NCBI GenBank assembly: GCA_018263115.1
Contig: JADFDC010000002.1
Location: 62,001-126,000 of the forward strand
Reading direction: 5' to 3'
Length of the DNA: 64,000 nt
Source of the DNA: Thiobacillus sp.
Lineage (GTDB): Bacteria > Pseudomonadota > Gammaproteobacteria > Burkholderiales > Thiobacillaceae
Part shown: positions 53,301 to 60,051 of the stretch, piece by piece
Numbering within the stretch: position 1 is the stretch's first letter
Layout of the letters: every line of letters begins with the position of its first letter
Translations under genes and position numbers: made by a program
Notes under the pieces: model-generated
What the model saw: only the letters and a program-made list of their open reading frames with translations
Told to the model about the DNA's origin: nothing
Database searches by the model: none

Positions 53301-54131
53301 GGCGACTTGCCCGAGCGGGTGAATTTTGTCCGCAACGGCCAGCAACTGACGGGATATCCAGCGCTGATCGACGAAGGCGAAGCGGTTGCCATGAAGCTGA
53401 TGGATACGCCTGAAGGCGCGGAAGCGGCCTCGAGTCAGGGGGTGATTCGCCTGTTGCGCATTGCCCTTGCGCCGCAATTCAAGCAACTGGAAAAGGACCT
53501 GGGCCGGCAGACCGCCCTGGCGCTCAAGTATCGCGGCCTCGGCAATGCGGACACATTCTTCGGCGATCTGCTCGACACCATCGCGGACCGGGCCTGTCTG
53601 GGTGATGATCCGCTGCCGCGCAGGCAGAAGGAATTCGACAAGCAGAAAGAACGGGCCAAGCCGCGCATCGCACCGGTCATGCAGGCGTTGCTGAGGTCGG
53701 TCGAGACCTGCCTTGATCTGTATCCACAAGTGCAGGCCCGGCTCAACCAGAAAACGCCTTATACCCACGCGCAGAAAGACGAGCAGACCCATCTGCCTGG
53801 CCTGGTTTATCCTGGCTTCATCCGTGCAACCCCATGGGAGCGCTGGCAGCACTTGCCGCGCTATCTGCAGGCCATACTCAAACGTTTCGACAAACTGCCC
53901 GCCGCAGGCGAACGCGACCCGCGCCACACGGCCGTGATTCAAGGCCTGGAAAAACGTTATCAGGAACGCCTGGCCAAACACCGCAAGGCTGGCGTGAATG
54001 ATCCCGCGCTTGCCGAATTCCGCTGGCATCTGGAAGAGCTGCGCGTGTCGCTGTTCGCGCAGGAGCTGAAAACGCCTTATCCGGTATCAGCCAAGCGGCT
54101 TGAAAAGTTATGGGAGAGCGTGCAATCTTGA
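50346..54131 (+). CDS. hrpA: ATP-dependent RNA helicase HrpA
   Basis: GETGSGKTTQIPKMCLE, DEAH box, SATIDAEKF, QRAGRCGR; about 1260 aa. Confidence 0.97.
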   Translation: MNRPVVEYPDLPVSARRADIIAALKASPILILCGETGSGKTTQIPKMCLEAELGRQGSIGGGLIGCTQPRRIAARSVAQRVAEELKGELGGLVGYKVRFTDKVRRDTRIKFMTDGILLAESQGDPMLSAYSCIVVDEAHERSLNIDFLLGYLRTLIELRPDLKLVITSATIDAEKFSAHFGNAPVIEVSGRTYPVEMRYRPIQGEGEREKGEGQGFKGQAGNGKGSDESDLIQGILDATDELAREGWGDTLIFLPGEREIRETAEALRKHHPPHTEILPLFARLSVEEQDRIFRPGNARRIVLSTNVAETSLTVPGIRYVIDTGQARVKRYSARNKVEQLLIEKISQASANQRAGRCGRVSDGICIRLYDEADFQSRPRFTDPELLRSSLAGVILRMKSLGLGAVESFPFIDPPHSRFIADGYSLLHELNALDDRNELTETGRRIARLPLDPRMARMILAAERSGSLAEMLMITSFLSVQDPRERPQERAGSADEKHKLFADERSDFLGVVKLWNWFDEQIKHKKSNRQLRDQLADHFLSSRRMREWRDVHGQLATQCAELGLRLNEKPAGYDALHQSLLTGLLGNIGFRSEDAKARPGLNKPGSNKPGDGVYQGARGLRYGLHPASVLVKKGTKWVVAAELTDTGRLLGRMAAEVRPEWIEAAAQHVIERSYSEPHWDRKSARVLAFERVTLYGVTLASRRKVHYGPIEPDLSRELFIRGALVAGEYDTEASWLKHNLELIAHIEELEHKARKSGVWLDEERIFAFFDARIPPGMHNGPAFEKWLKTVKPDLLKLSREDIVAEGLDLSQGLYPETIEIDGISCTVKYRFEPGHPLDGATLSLPLYLLNRVNEAQLDWAIPGLLRDRVNALFKAMPKEIRNAFVPLAQSVTTFLGEAVPGKMPLAEAISTWVEKRTKSRVMLREADMPPHLKLNMRVLDDSGQELAMGRDLTALRQQLGETASLAYGQSEVRSEHEREGITAWDFGDLPERVNFVRNGQQLTGYPALIDEGEAVAMKLMDTPEGAEAASSQGVIRLLRIALAPQFKQLEKDLGRQTALALKYRGLGNADTFFGDLLDTIADRACLGDDPLPRRQKEFDKQKERAKPRIAPVMQALLRSVETCLDLYPQVQARLNQKTPYTHAQKDEQTHLPGLVYPGFIRATPWERWQHLPRYLQAILKRFDKLPAAGERDPRHTAVIQGLEKRYQERLAKHRKAGVNDPALAEFRWHLEELRVSLFAQELKTPYPVSAKRLEKLWESVQS
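50955..51012. repeat. G/A-rich dispersed repeat inserted in frame in hrpA
   Basis: ggtgaaggggaaagggaaaagggggaagggcaggg encodes QGEGEREKGEGQGFKGQAG; related purine-rich sequences at 36663-36770. Confidence 0.5.
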
Positions 54132-54145
54132 TGTACTAAGCTATT

Positions 54146-54290
54146 GGATTCTGGATTGCTTCGTTAGGTCGCCTTGGGCCCAGCGATTGCCCCCTCCCTC
54201 TGGGAGAGGGTTGAGGTGAGGGTGTGCGCTTCTCGCAATGACGTCATTGCGAGGCTCATGGAGCCATGGCAACCCAGTAAACAAGACAAG
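54146..54290. repeat. Dispersed palindromic repeats between hrpA and the pgsA-like gene
   Basis: ttctggattgcttcg, ccccctccctctgggagagggttgaggtgaggg, and cgcaatgacgtcattgcg; partly shared with 59931-60014. Confidence 0.6.
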
Positions 54291-54298
54291 CCAAACCT

Positions 54299-54862
54299 AT
54301 GAGTGAAGAAAAAGCCTTCAACCTTCCCAACTCGATCACCGGCATCCGTCTCATGGGCGTGCCGGCCACCATCTGGTTCATGCTGGAAAACCAGTGGGCC
54401 GCGGCAACCTGGGTGTTTCTGGTCGCGGCGCTGACCGATGGGCTGGACGGCTTCCTGGCGCGCAAGCTCAACCAGTGCACCGCCATTGGCGCCGCGCTGG
54501 ATACGGTTACCGACAAGGCGCTGGGCCTGTCGGTGCTGGTGGTGCTGACCAGCTTCAGCCTGGTGCCGGTGTGGGTGGCGCTTGCAATCGTCATCCGCGA
54601 CGCGGTGATCGTGGTCGGCGCGCTGGCCTATCGCGGCATGGCGGGGCATCTCGAAATCCAGCCGACACTCTTGGGCAAGGCCAACACCTTCGCCGAGTTC
54701 GCCATGCTGGCACTGGTGCTGGGGCATGAAGCCGGCATCGTCCCCGGCGAAGACTGGGTACGGCCCATGTTCTGGATCGTGTTCGCCACCACCGTCGCCT
54801 CGGGCCTGCAATATGTGTGGGTCTGGAGCAGGAAGGCGCGCGCCGAGCGCCGCAACGTATAG
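54299..54862 (+). CDS. CDP-alcohol phosphatidyltransferase family protein
   Basis: DGLDGFLARKLNQCTAIGAALDTVTDKAL motif. Confidence 0.92.
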   Translation: MSEEKAFNLPNSITGIRLMGVPATIWFMLENQWAAATWVFLVAALTDGLDGFLARKLNQCTAIGAALDTVTDKALGLSVLVVLTSFSLVPVWVALAIVIRDAVIVVGALAYRGMAGHLEIQPTLLGKANTFAEFAMLALVLGHEAGIVPGEDWVRPMFWIVFATTVASGLQYVWVWSRKARAERRNV

Positions 54863-55016
54863 GGAAGCGCTGATTTATACGCTTGCGCGAAACATCAGCG
54901 AAAAATATTCCCGGCGCATGCCCGTGAAAATTTACGCTTTCAATGACTAGCGTCATTGAGCGGCAAATCGAATCCTCGATTTGCAGGGAAACACTGAATA
55001 AATCAGTGTTTCCCTA
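54862..55016. repeat. About 155-bp MITE/REP-like element with terminal inverted repeats and nested hairpins
   Basis: Ends gggaagcgctgatttat / ataaatcagtgtttccc; internal caatgac-tagc-gtcattg, caaatcga-atcc-tcgatttg, gggaaacactga-ataaa-tcagtgtttccc. Confidence 0.65.
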
Positions 55017-56219
55017 GTGATTGAACAGACTGCGCTGTCTGGCTTCGGAGAGACGCGTCTTGATGTTGTACATGGCCGCATCCGCGGCATGGATCAACTG
55101 GTCTTCAGTCAGGCCGTCATCGGGATAAATGGCCTGGCCGATGCTGGCGGAGAGTTCGAGGCCCAGGCCGTATAAATTGGTGTCGCGGCTGAGTGACTCC
55201 TCGATTTTCTTGACGGCAGTGTAGCAGTCGTTGCGGTCCCGCAAATCTTCCAGCAGCACCACAAACTCATCGCCGCCCACGCGGGCGATGGTGTCGGATT
55301 CGCGCACGCTGTTAACCAGCCGGGCGGCTACCTCGGTCAGCACCGCATCGCCGACATGATGGCCATGAACATCGTTGACTTCCTTGAAGCGGTTCATGTC
55401 CACGAACAGCACGCCCACTTTTTTCCCATGGCGTTTTGCCTGGCGCAAGGCGTGCTGCAGGCGGTCATAAAACAGCCGCCGGTTGGCCAAGCCCGTCAGC
55501 GGGTCGTGGGTGGCTTCTTCCTCCAGGGCGGCATGCGAAGCTTTCAGGTCCGCCATCTGCTGCTCGATCTTGTGCGTGGCGCGGGCAAGCCGGTTCAGGG
55601 TCAGCCAGCCCAGCCCCAGCCCCAGCATCGCGGCAATAAAACCGTAAACCAGCATCATGCGGTGGCTGTGCTGGTAATCCTGCCTTGCCTTCAAAAGCGA
55701 TTCGTCGTTGGCGCGCTGCAAATCCTCGCGGAAATCGGCCAGCATGACATTGAACTTTTCCTGCAAGGGAATGGCCTCGGCCACCAGCACCTGCCGGGCA
55801 TCTTCGACTTTTTCCCGCGTCAGCAGGTCGGTGATTTTTTCCTGAGTCAGCTCGATTTTGCGGATGTGCGCGGTCTGCTCGTCGAACATGGATTTTTCAC
55901 GTGGCGTAAAACCAAGCTGCAGCAGGGCGCGGCGTCCGCTGCCTACCATGAACCCGGCGCGGTTGAAATCCATGAATAACGCATCACGGACAAAAGGATC
56001 ACGTTCGATGGCCATCCGCAGCAGCCGGTCGGTTCGCGCATGCGCGGCCACCTGGGTGCGGGTGATGATGTCGATCTTGCGGCCGTTGGTTTCCACTACC
56101 CGGTTCATTTCGTCCTGAATCCGGGATAGCTGATAAATGCCGTTCGCGGTCAGGGCCACGATCAGTATGACCAAAGCCAGAAAAGCGCCGCCGGCAATCA
56201 GAAAGAAAACGCGCTTCAT
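55014..56219 (-). CDS. Membrane-anchored GGDEF diguanylate cyclase
   Basis: HDPLTGLANRRLFYDRL; RVGGDEFVVLLED with upstream RESD (possible RxxD I-site); two TM segments. Confidence 0.95.
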   Translation of the reverse strand: MKRVFFLIAGGAFLALVILIVALTANGIYQLSRIQDEMNRVVETNGRKIDIITRTQVAAHARTDRLLRMAIERDPFVRDALFMDFNRAGFMVGSGRRALLQLGFTPREKSMFDEQTAHIRKIELTQEKITDLLTREKVEDARQVLVAEAIPLQEKFNVMLADFREDLQRANDESLLKARQDYQHSHRMMLVYGFIAAMLGLGLGWLTLNRLARATHKIEQQMADLKASHAALEEEATHDPLTGLANRRLFYDRLQHALRQAKRHGKKVGVLFVDMNRFKEVNDVHGHHVGDAVLTEVAARLVNSVRESDTIARVGGDEFVVLLEDLRDRNDCYTAVKKIEESLSRDTNLYGLGLELSASIGQAIYPDDGLTEDQLIHAADAAMYNIKTRLSEARQRSLFNH

Positions 56220-56318
56220 CCGAGGGAAGCTCCTCCTTTTTTATTAGGCACTCCGGAATAAACGGCCAAGGAAATCTTCCGGAACTCCCTCAATTATCGG
56301 CCATCCGGCCCGAGGATG

Positions 56319-56849
56319 CTATTTGGAGTTGAAGGATTTGATTTTTTCCAGGATTTCCACCGCATGATTTTCAGGGTCGACTTGCGGATAAACATGGCGA
56401 ATTTTTCCATCCGGCCCGATCAGGAAGCTCACGCGTTTCGCCATTTTGAAAACCTGCCAGTCCATCAGCGCACCGTATTGCCGGGATACCGTCCCGTCCG
56501 CATCGGCAAGCAGGGGGAAATTGAGTGCGTGCTTCTCGGCGAATCGCCGATGGCTCTCGGCGCTGTCCACACTGATGCCCAACACCACCGCATCGGCAGC
56601 CTGCAAGCGCGCCAGCCCGTCGCGGAAGGCACAGGCTTCCTTGGTGCAGCCAGGCGTGTCGTCCTTTGGGTAGAAATAGACAATGCGCCATTTGCCGGTG
56701 TAATCCGACAAACGATGGAAATTGCCGGATTGATCGGGCAAGCGGAAATCCGGCGCCTCGCTGCCTGGCTGGGGCAGCGGGCCAGAATTCCATCCGCGCC
56801 AGATGGCCCAGGCAACCGCAAGCAGGACAAGCAGAAGAAGAAATTTCAT
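56319..56849 (-). CDS. Peroxiredoxin (BCP/PrxQ-like)
   Basis: YFYPKDDTPGCTKEACAFRD. Confidence 0.95.
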   Translation of the reverse strand: MKFLLLLVLLAVAWAIWRGWNSGPLPQPGSEAPDFRLPDQSGNFHRLSDYTGKWRIVYFYPKDDTPGCTKEACAFRDGLARLQAADAVVLGISVDSAESHRRFAEKHALNFPLLADADGTVSRQYGALMDWQVFKMAKRVSFLIGPDGKIRHVYPQVDPENHAVEILEKIKSFNSK

Positions 56850-56913
56850 GCTGTCATCATAGCAGCCAGCGCGGGCAGAGCATTCAACAGCAACCTGCTA
56901 AAATGCGCGCCAC

Positions 56914-56989
56914 GCCCCCGTAGCTCAGTGGATAGAGCATCCCCCTCCTAAGGGGAGGGTCACACGTTCGATTCGTGTCGGGGGCGCCA
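56914..56989 (+). tRNA. tRNA-Arg (anticodon CCT)
   Basis: GCCCCCG...CGGGGGC-GCCA, anticodon loop CTCCTAA, T arm ACGTTCGATTCGT, encoded CCA. Confidence 0.95.
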
Positions 56990-57107
56990 TCTGATGTTTC
57001 AAGTCTACCCCCAAGCAGATTGATGCCTGATAGCAACAGAATCAGGGATACTTCAATTGCCGTACTAACCCTAAGTGCTGAAATTCAATTCGAGCCTGGC
57101 CCGTTAA

Positions 57108-57737
57108 TTCCTCCAGATCAACCAGATTCGCGGTTTGCTTGCCGAATTCGGTCTCATCATGCCCAAAGGCCGCTATCCCGCCCAGCACGCCATCCCCGAT
57201 ATTCTGGAAGACGCAGAGAATGGCTTGCCCTCCCTGGCCCGGCGCCTGCTCCATGACGTCTGGCAACGCATCCTGCAACTCAACCAGCAGATCCTCGCCT
57301 ACGACCGCGAGATCGAAAGCCTGGCCAGGCTTTGCCCCAAGGCGCAAAGCCTGATGACGATTCCCGGCATCGGCAGCATCACCGCCACCGCGCTCCTCGC
57401 CAGCCTTGGCGACCCCAGACAATTTCACAACGGGCGGCAGCTTGCCGCCTGGCTGGGTCTCACGCCCCGGCAATACAGCACCGGCGGCAAGACGCGTCTT
57501 GGGCGCATCACCAAACAGGGTGACAAATACCTGCGCACGCTCTTGATCCACGGCACCCGCGCCGTGCTGGCCGCATTGAGAGACAAGCAGGACCGCATCA
57601 GCTGCTGGCTGCGCGAACTCGTTGCCCGGCGCGGCTACAAGCGGGCCGCAGTGGCCCTGGCAGCGAAGAACGCCCGCATCGTCTGGGCAATGCTGACAAG
57701 TGGCGAGGAATACCGCTCGCAAGCAGTTGCCGCATAA
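57108..57737 (+). pseudogene. IS110/IS1111-family transposase, C-terminal fragment
   Basis: LLAEFGLIMPKGRY..., LMTIPGIGSITATALLASLGDPRQFHNGRQLAAWLGLTPRQYSTGGKTRLGRITKQGDKYLRTLLIHGTRAVL; in-frame stop TAA at 57105-57107 just upstream. Confidence 0.88.
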
Positions 57738-57828
57738 GATCAAATCACGACAGGCAAAACCGTCTGCAAGGAAAGGAGCAAGCCCGCCGAATCACTGCCA
57801 AGGCAATGGATGACGAGAAGGTCAGACC

Positions 57829-57894
57829 GGGGATGTGAAAGTCTGTTTAGCTTAATGGCCAACAAGGCCGACTAACGAATGAGACGAACATCCC
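57829..57894 (+). ncRNA. Candidate seekRNA/bridge-RNA structure in the IS 3' non-coding region
   Basis: Nested pairing: GGGATGT/ACATCCC, GTCT/AGAC, GTTTAG/CTAAC (one bulge), GGCC-AACAA-GGCC. Confidence 0.5.
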
Positions 57895-58012
57895 AAGCGC
57901 ATTTTCATCAAGGCCAGGACACAGTCCGCAAACAGGCCGTATGTAGAGCCGCAGTCTAGTTCCAACTCAACACCCAGCGCACTTGCTTTGATAGGGAGAG
58001 TCCATGTAGTAG

Positions 58013-58089
58013 AGCTGACCAGCGCTGCGCGGCTTCATCGCGCAGCGTCCAGCGACCGAAGGGAGCGAGGTCGAGCGCCGGGTTAGCGG
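58013..58089 (-). other. Putative integron attC-like site downstream of the orphan cassette gene
   Basis: Minus: CGCTAACCCGGCGCTCGACC...GCTGCGCGATGAAGCCGCGCAGCGCTGGTCAGC; outer arms GCTAACC/GGTCAGC nearly complementary; overlaps the stop codon of the ORF. Confidence 0.5.
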
Positions 58090-58706
58090 AATACATTCTT
58101 TACAACCTGTTTGAATGACTCTAGGTAGTCGAGAAGCTGTAACACAGTGAGCAGTGAAGCCAGTGCTGTGACTACATAGATGCTCCCCTTAATCAAACGG
58201 CCAGCCAAGGACTCTTCTACCTTTTTGCGATTGAAACCCGCACGGCCAATGAGAACGAATGGAACGCGGGCAACCAAATCGAAAGCCAGACCGAGATAGA
58301 AAAACGGATTAATGGCCCGGAGAAGCGCTGGACGCTTATTGCTTTCGTAAATGCCAATCGAACGGTCAATAAAGTCCAGGAGATTGTTCGCGGTGATTTG
58401 AAACCGATGTAAGTTGAAGACATTCTGAACGAGGTCAATGTTCTGAATGTATCCACCAACAGCGGCAGGTGGAGTGTAGCGAATGGAAGGGTTAACGCCC
58501 GAATACAAGATGATGTCGTGGGTTTCATCCATCATTCGATTAATTTTTACTCTTGCTTCTTCAGCCTCTGGCTTCTCAATCCGCTCATTCACCATCCACT
58601 CGGCACGGCTGCTATTGAAGTACAGAATTACCAATGCCCGAAACTCGCCAAGCCTTTCAAGGCGCCGGTTGTTCTCCCACGGCAATATTCTTGTGTAGTA
58701 GTTCAC
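58083..58706 (-). CDS. Orphan hypothetical membrane protein, possible integron gene-cassette ORF
   Basis: 207-aa ORF with GTG start; hydrophobic C-terminal segments; GTTAGCGC core-like motif about 25 nt upstream. Confidence 0.65.
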   Translation of the reverse strand: MNYYTRILPWENNRRLERLGEFRALVILYFNSSRAEWMVNERIEKPEAEEARVKINRMMDETHDIILYSGVNPSIRYTPPAAVGGYIQNIDLVQNVFNLHRFQITANNLLDFIDRSIGIYESNKRPALLRAINPFFYLGLAFDLVARVPFVLIGRAGFNRKKVEESLAGRLIKGSIYVVTALASLLTVLQLLDYLESFKQVVKNVFR

Positions 58707-58770
58707 TTGATCAACCTTGGCCGAGTAGCGCTAACAGTTAATATACGGACAAAACTGTCCGGACGTTTTT

Positions 58771-58846
58771 TAATAAAGAGACAAGCATTTTATGGGTCTA
58801 TCCTTTTGAATAATATGGACTTATCTAGGTGTCTGTCTCTTTATTA
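58771..58846. repeat. Perfect 13-bp inverted repeat in an AT-rich non-coding stretch
   Basis: TAATAAAGAGACA (58771-58783) and TGTCTCTTTATTA (58834-58846). Confidence 0.6.
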
Positions 58847-59104
58847 TGTTATGGAAAGAGAGACAGGGGAATATAACTTACGGTCTAGTTGGCCAACCAC
58901 AAAAATCCCGTGGAGTTTATTCTGGTCAATGTCCTTATGGTCTGCTCCAGGACGGATTGCAGCCACTGCTGATCAAAACCTTCATCGCCCGCTTTGGCCG
59001 ATATTCAGTCTCTCACGGCGTTTGCTCACAGTGTCGCTTTTAGGCAGAAAGTTGTTTTCTTAAATATTGCACTCATGCATTACCAATAACCGGGCGTCCA
59101 ATAA

Positions 59105-59131
59105 AAAAGCCGCGCATTGCGCGGCTTTTTA
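59105..59131 (-). terminator. Terminator after the DUF302-like gene
   Basis: aaaaagccgcgc-att-gcgcggcttttt. Confidence 0.85.
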
Positions 59132-59149
59132 ACATGCATTCAAACAAAC

Positions 59150-59668
59150 TTATTTCAGCACGACACTCATCAAGGCATCTTCTTCCTTGGCCAGGCTGGT
59201 CAGCGCGGTGGCGACTTCGCCCTGGGCCATGCTAGCCATCAGGCTTGTGTTGAAGCGCATGACGTAAATCTTGCCATCCAGGGCTTCGTACACGCTGTAG
59301 CGGCAGGTCAGTGCGGGCGGCTGCTTGGCTTTTTGCTGGGCCTTGAGCACGGCCTCGGCAAGGCCGGGGTGGCACATGCCCATGATCTTCATGGGTTTGG
59401 CGTCTTTGTGGCCGCCTTTTTTCATGGCTTCCTGGGCATCCAGCACGCCGGTGACTTTCCAGCCGCGGGCTTCGGCATTTTTCTTGAGAGTGTCGACGGT
59501 TTCATTGAAGCCGAGTTTGCTTTGTTTTTCCAGCATCATGGCTTCCATGATCTTGGCCTGGGCCTGCTGCATTTGCTGCATGGAGGCCTCGATTTCCTTT
59601 TGCGAGGCGGCCTGGGCCGGGAGGGTGGTGGCAATAAGCGCAACCGTGGCGAGAAGAAGGGATTTCAT
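59150..59668 (-). CDS. Secreted DUF302-domain protein
   Basis: Signal peptide; GFNETVDTLKKNAEARGWKVTGVLD, DAKPMKIMGMCHPGLAEAVL. Confidence 0.85.
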   Translation of the reverse strand: MKSLLLATVALIATTLPAQAASQKEIEASMQQMQQAQAKIMEAMMLEKQSKLGFNETVDTLKKNAEARGWKVTGVLDAQEAMKKGGHKDAKPMKIMGMCHPGLAEAVLKAQQKAKQPPALTCRYSVYEALDGKIYVMRFNTSLMASMAQGEVATALTSLAKEEDALMSVVLK

Positions 59669-59689
59669 GTTGACCTCTGGGTAAGTAAG

Positions 59690-59893
59690 TTAATGTGCGC
59701 CGGAACAGGGGCCGCCTAGCAGACGATACTGCGTTCCGCAGTAGGGACACAAGGCCTCGCCGGTTTTTTCGATGGGCAGGAACACGCGGGGGTGCGAATT
59801 CCATGCCGCGTGCTCGGGCAGCGGGCAATGCAGCGGAAGCTGGCTGGGCGTGACCTCGATGATGCGTTGCGTGTTGTCGGATTTTTCAGCCAT
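59690..59893 (-). CDS. Zinc-finger (CHCC-type) domain protein
   Basis: CPLPEHAAWNSHPRVFLPI...GEALCPYCGTQYRL; downstream of ilvE. Confidence 0.88.
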   Translation of the reverse strand: MAEKSDNTQRIIEVTPSQLPLHCPLPEHAAWNSHPRVFLPIEKTGEALCPYCGTQYRLLGGPCSGAH

Positions 59894-59930
59894 GGCAAAG
59901 TTCCCTTAGGCAAGCAATGACTTATTCTGT

Positions 59931-60014
59931 CATCGCGAGGAGCGTAGCGACGTGGCGATCCAGAGATCTTCGGTTAACAGACATTCTGGATTGCTTCGCT
60001 TCGCTCGCAATGAC
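59931..60014. repeat. Dispersed imperfect palindrome (GTCATcGCGAGgaGCGtaGCGa...cGCTtCGCTCGCaATGAC)
   Basis: Imperfect inverted repeat; related to 54146-54290. Confidence 0.65.
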
Positions 60015-60051
60015 GAACATTGATTTGAACATTGAATTGATCGGCGAACCC

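Larger units (their letters stand above)
57108..58010 (+). mobile_element. 5'-truncated IS1111/IS110-family insertion sequence
   Basis: C-terminal Transposase_20-like ORF lacking the N-terminal DEDD domain, about 280 bp of structured 3' non-coding DNA, and a terminal-repeat-like gggagagtccatgtag at the right end. Confidence 0.7.

Noticed and set aside
58800-59090. Degraded integron integrase (intI) next to the putative cassette
   Set aside because: Translation in all likely frames (for example GLLQDGLQPLLIKTFIARFGRYSVSHG) shows no tyrosine-recombinase motif.
56914-59100. Classical tRNA-integrase genomic island
   Set aside because: No tyrosine integrase gene and no direct repeat of the tRNA-Arg 3' end were visible; only an IS110/IS1111-type remnant.
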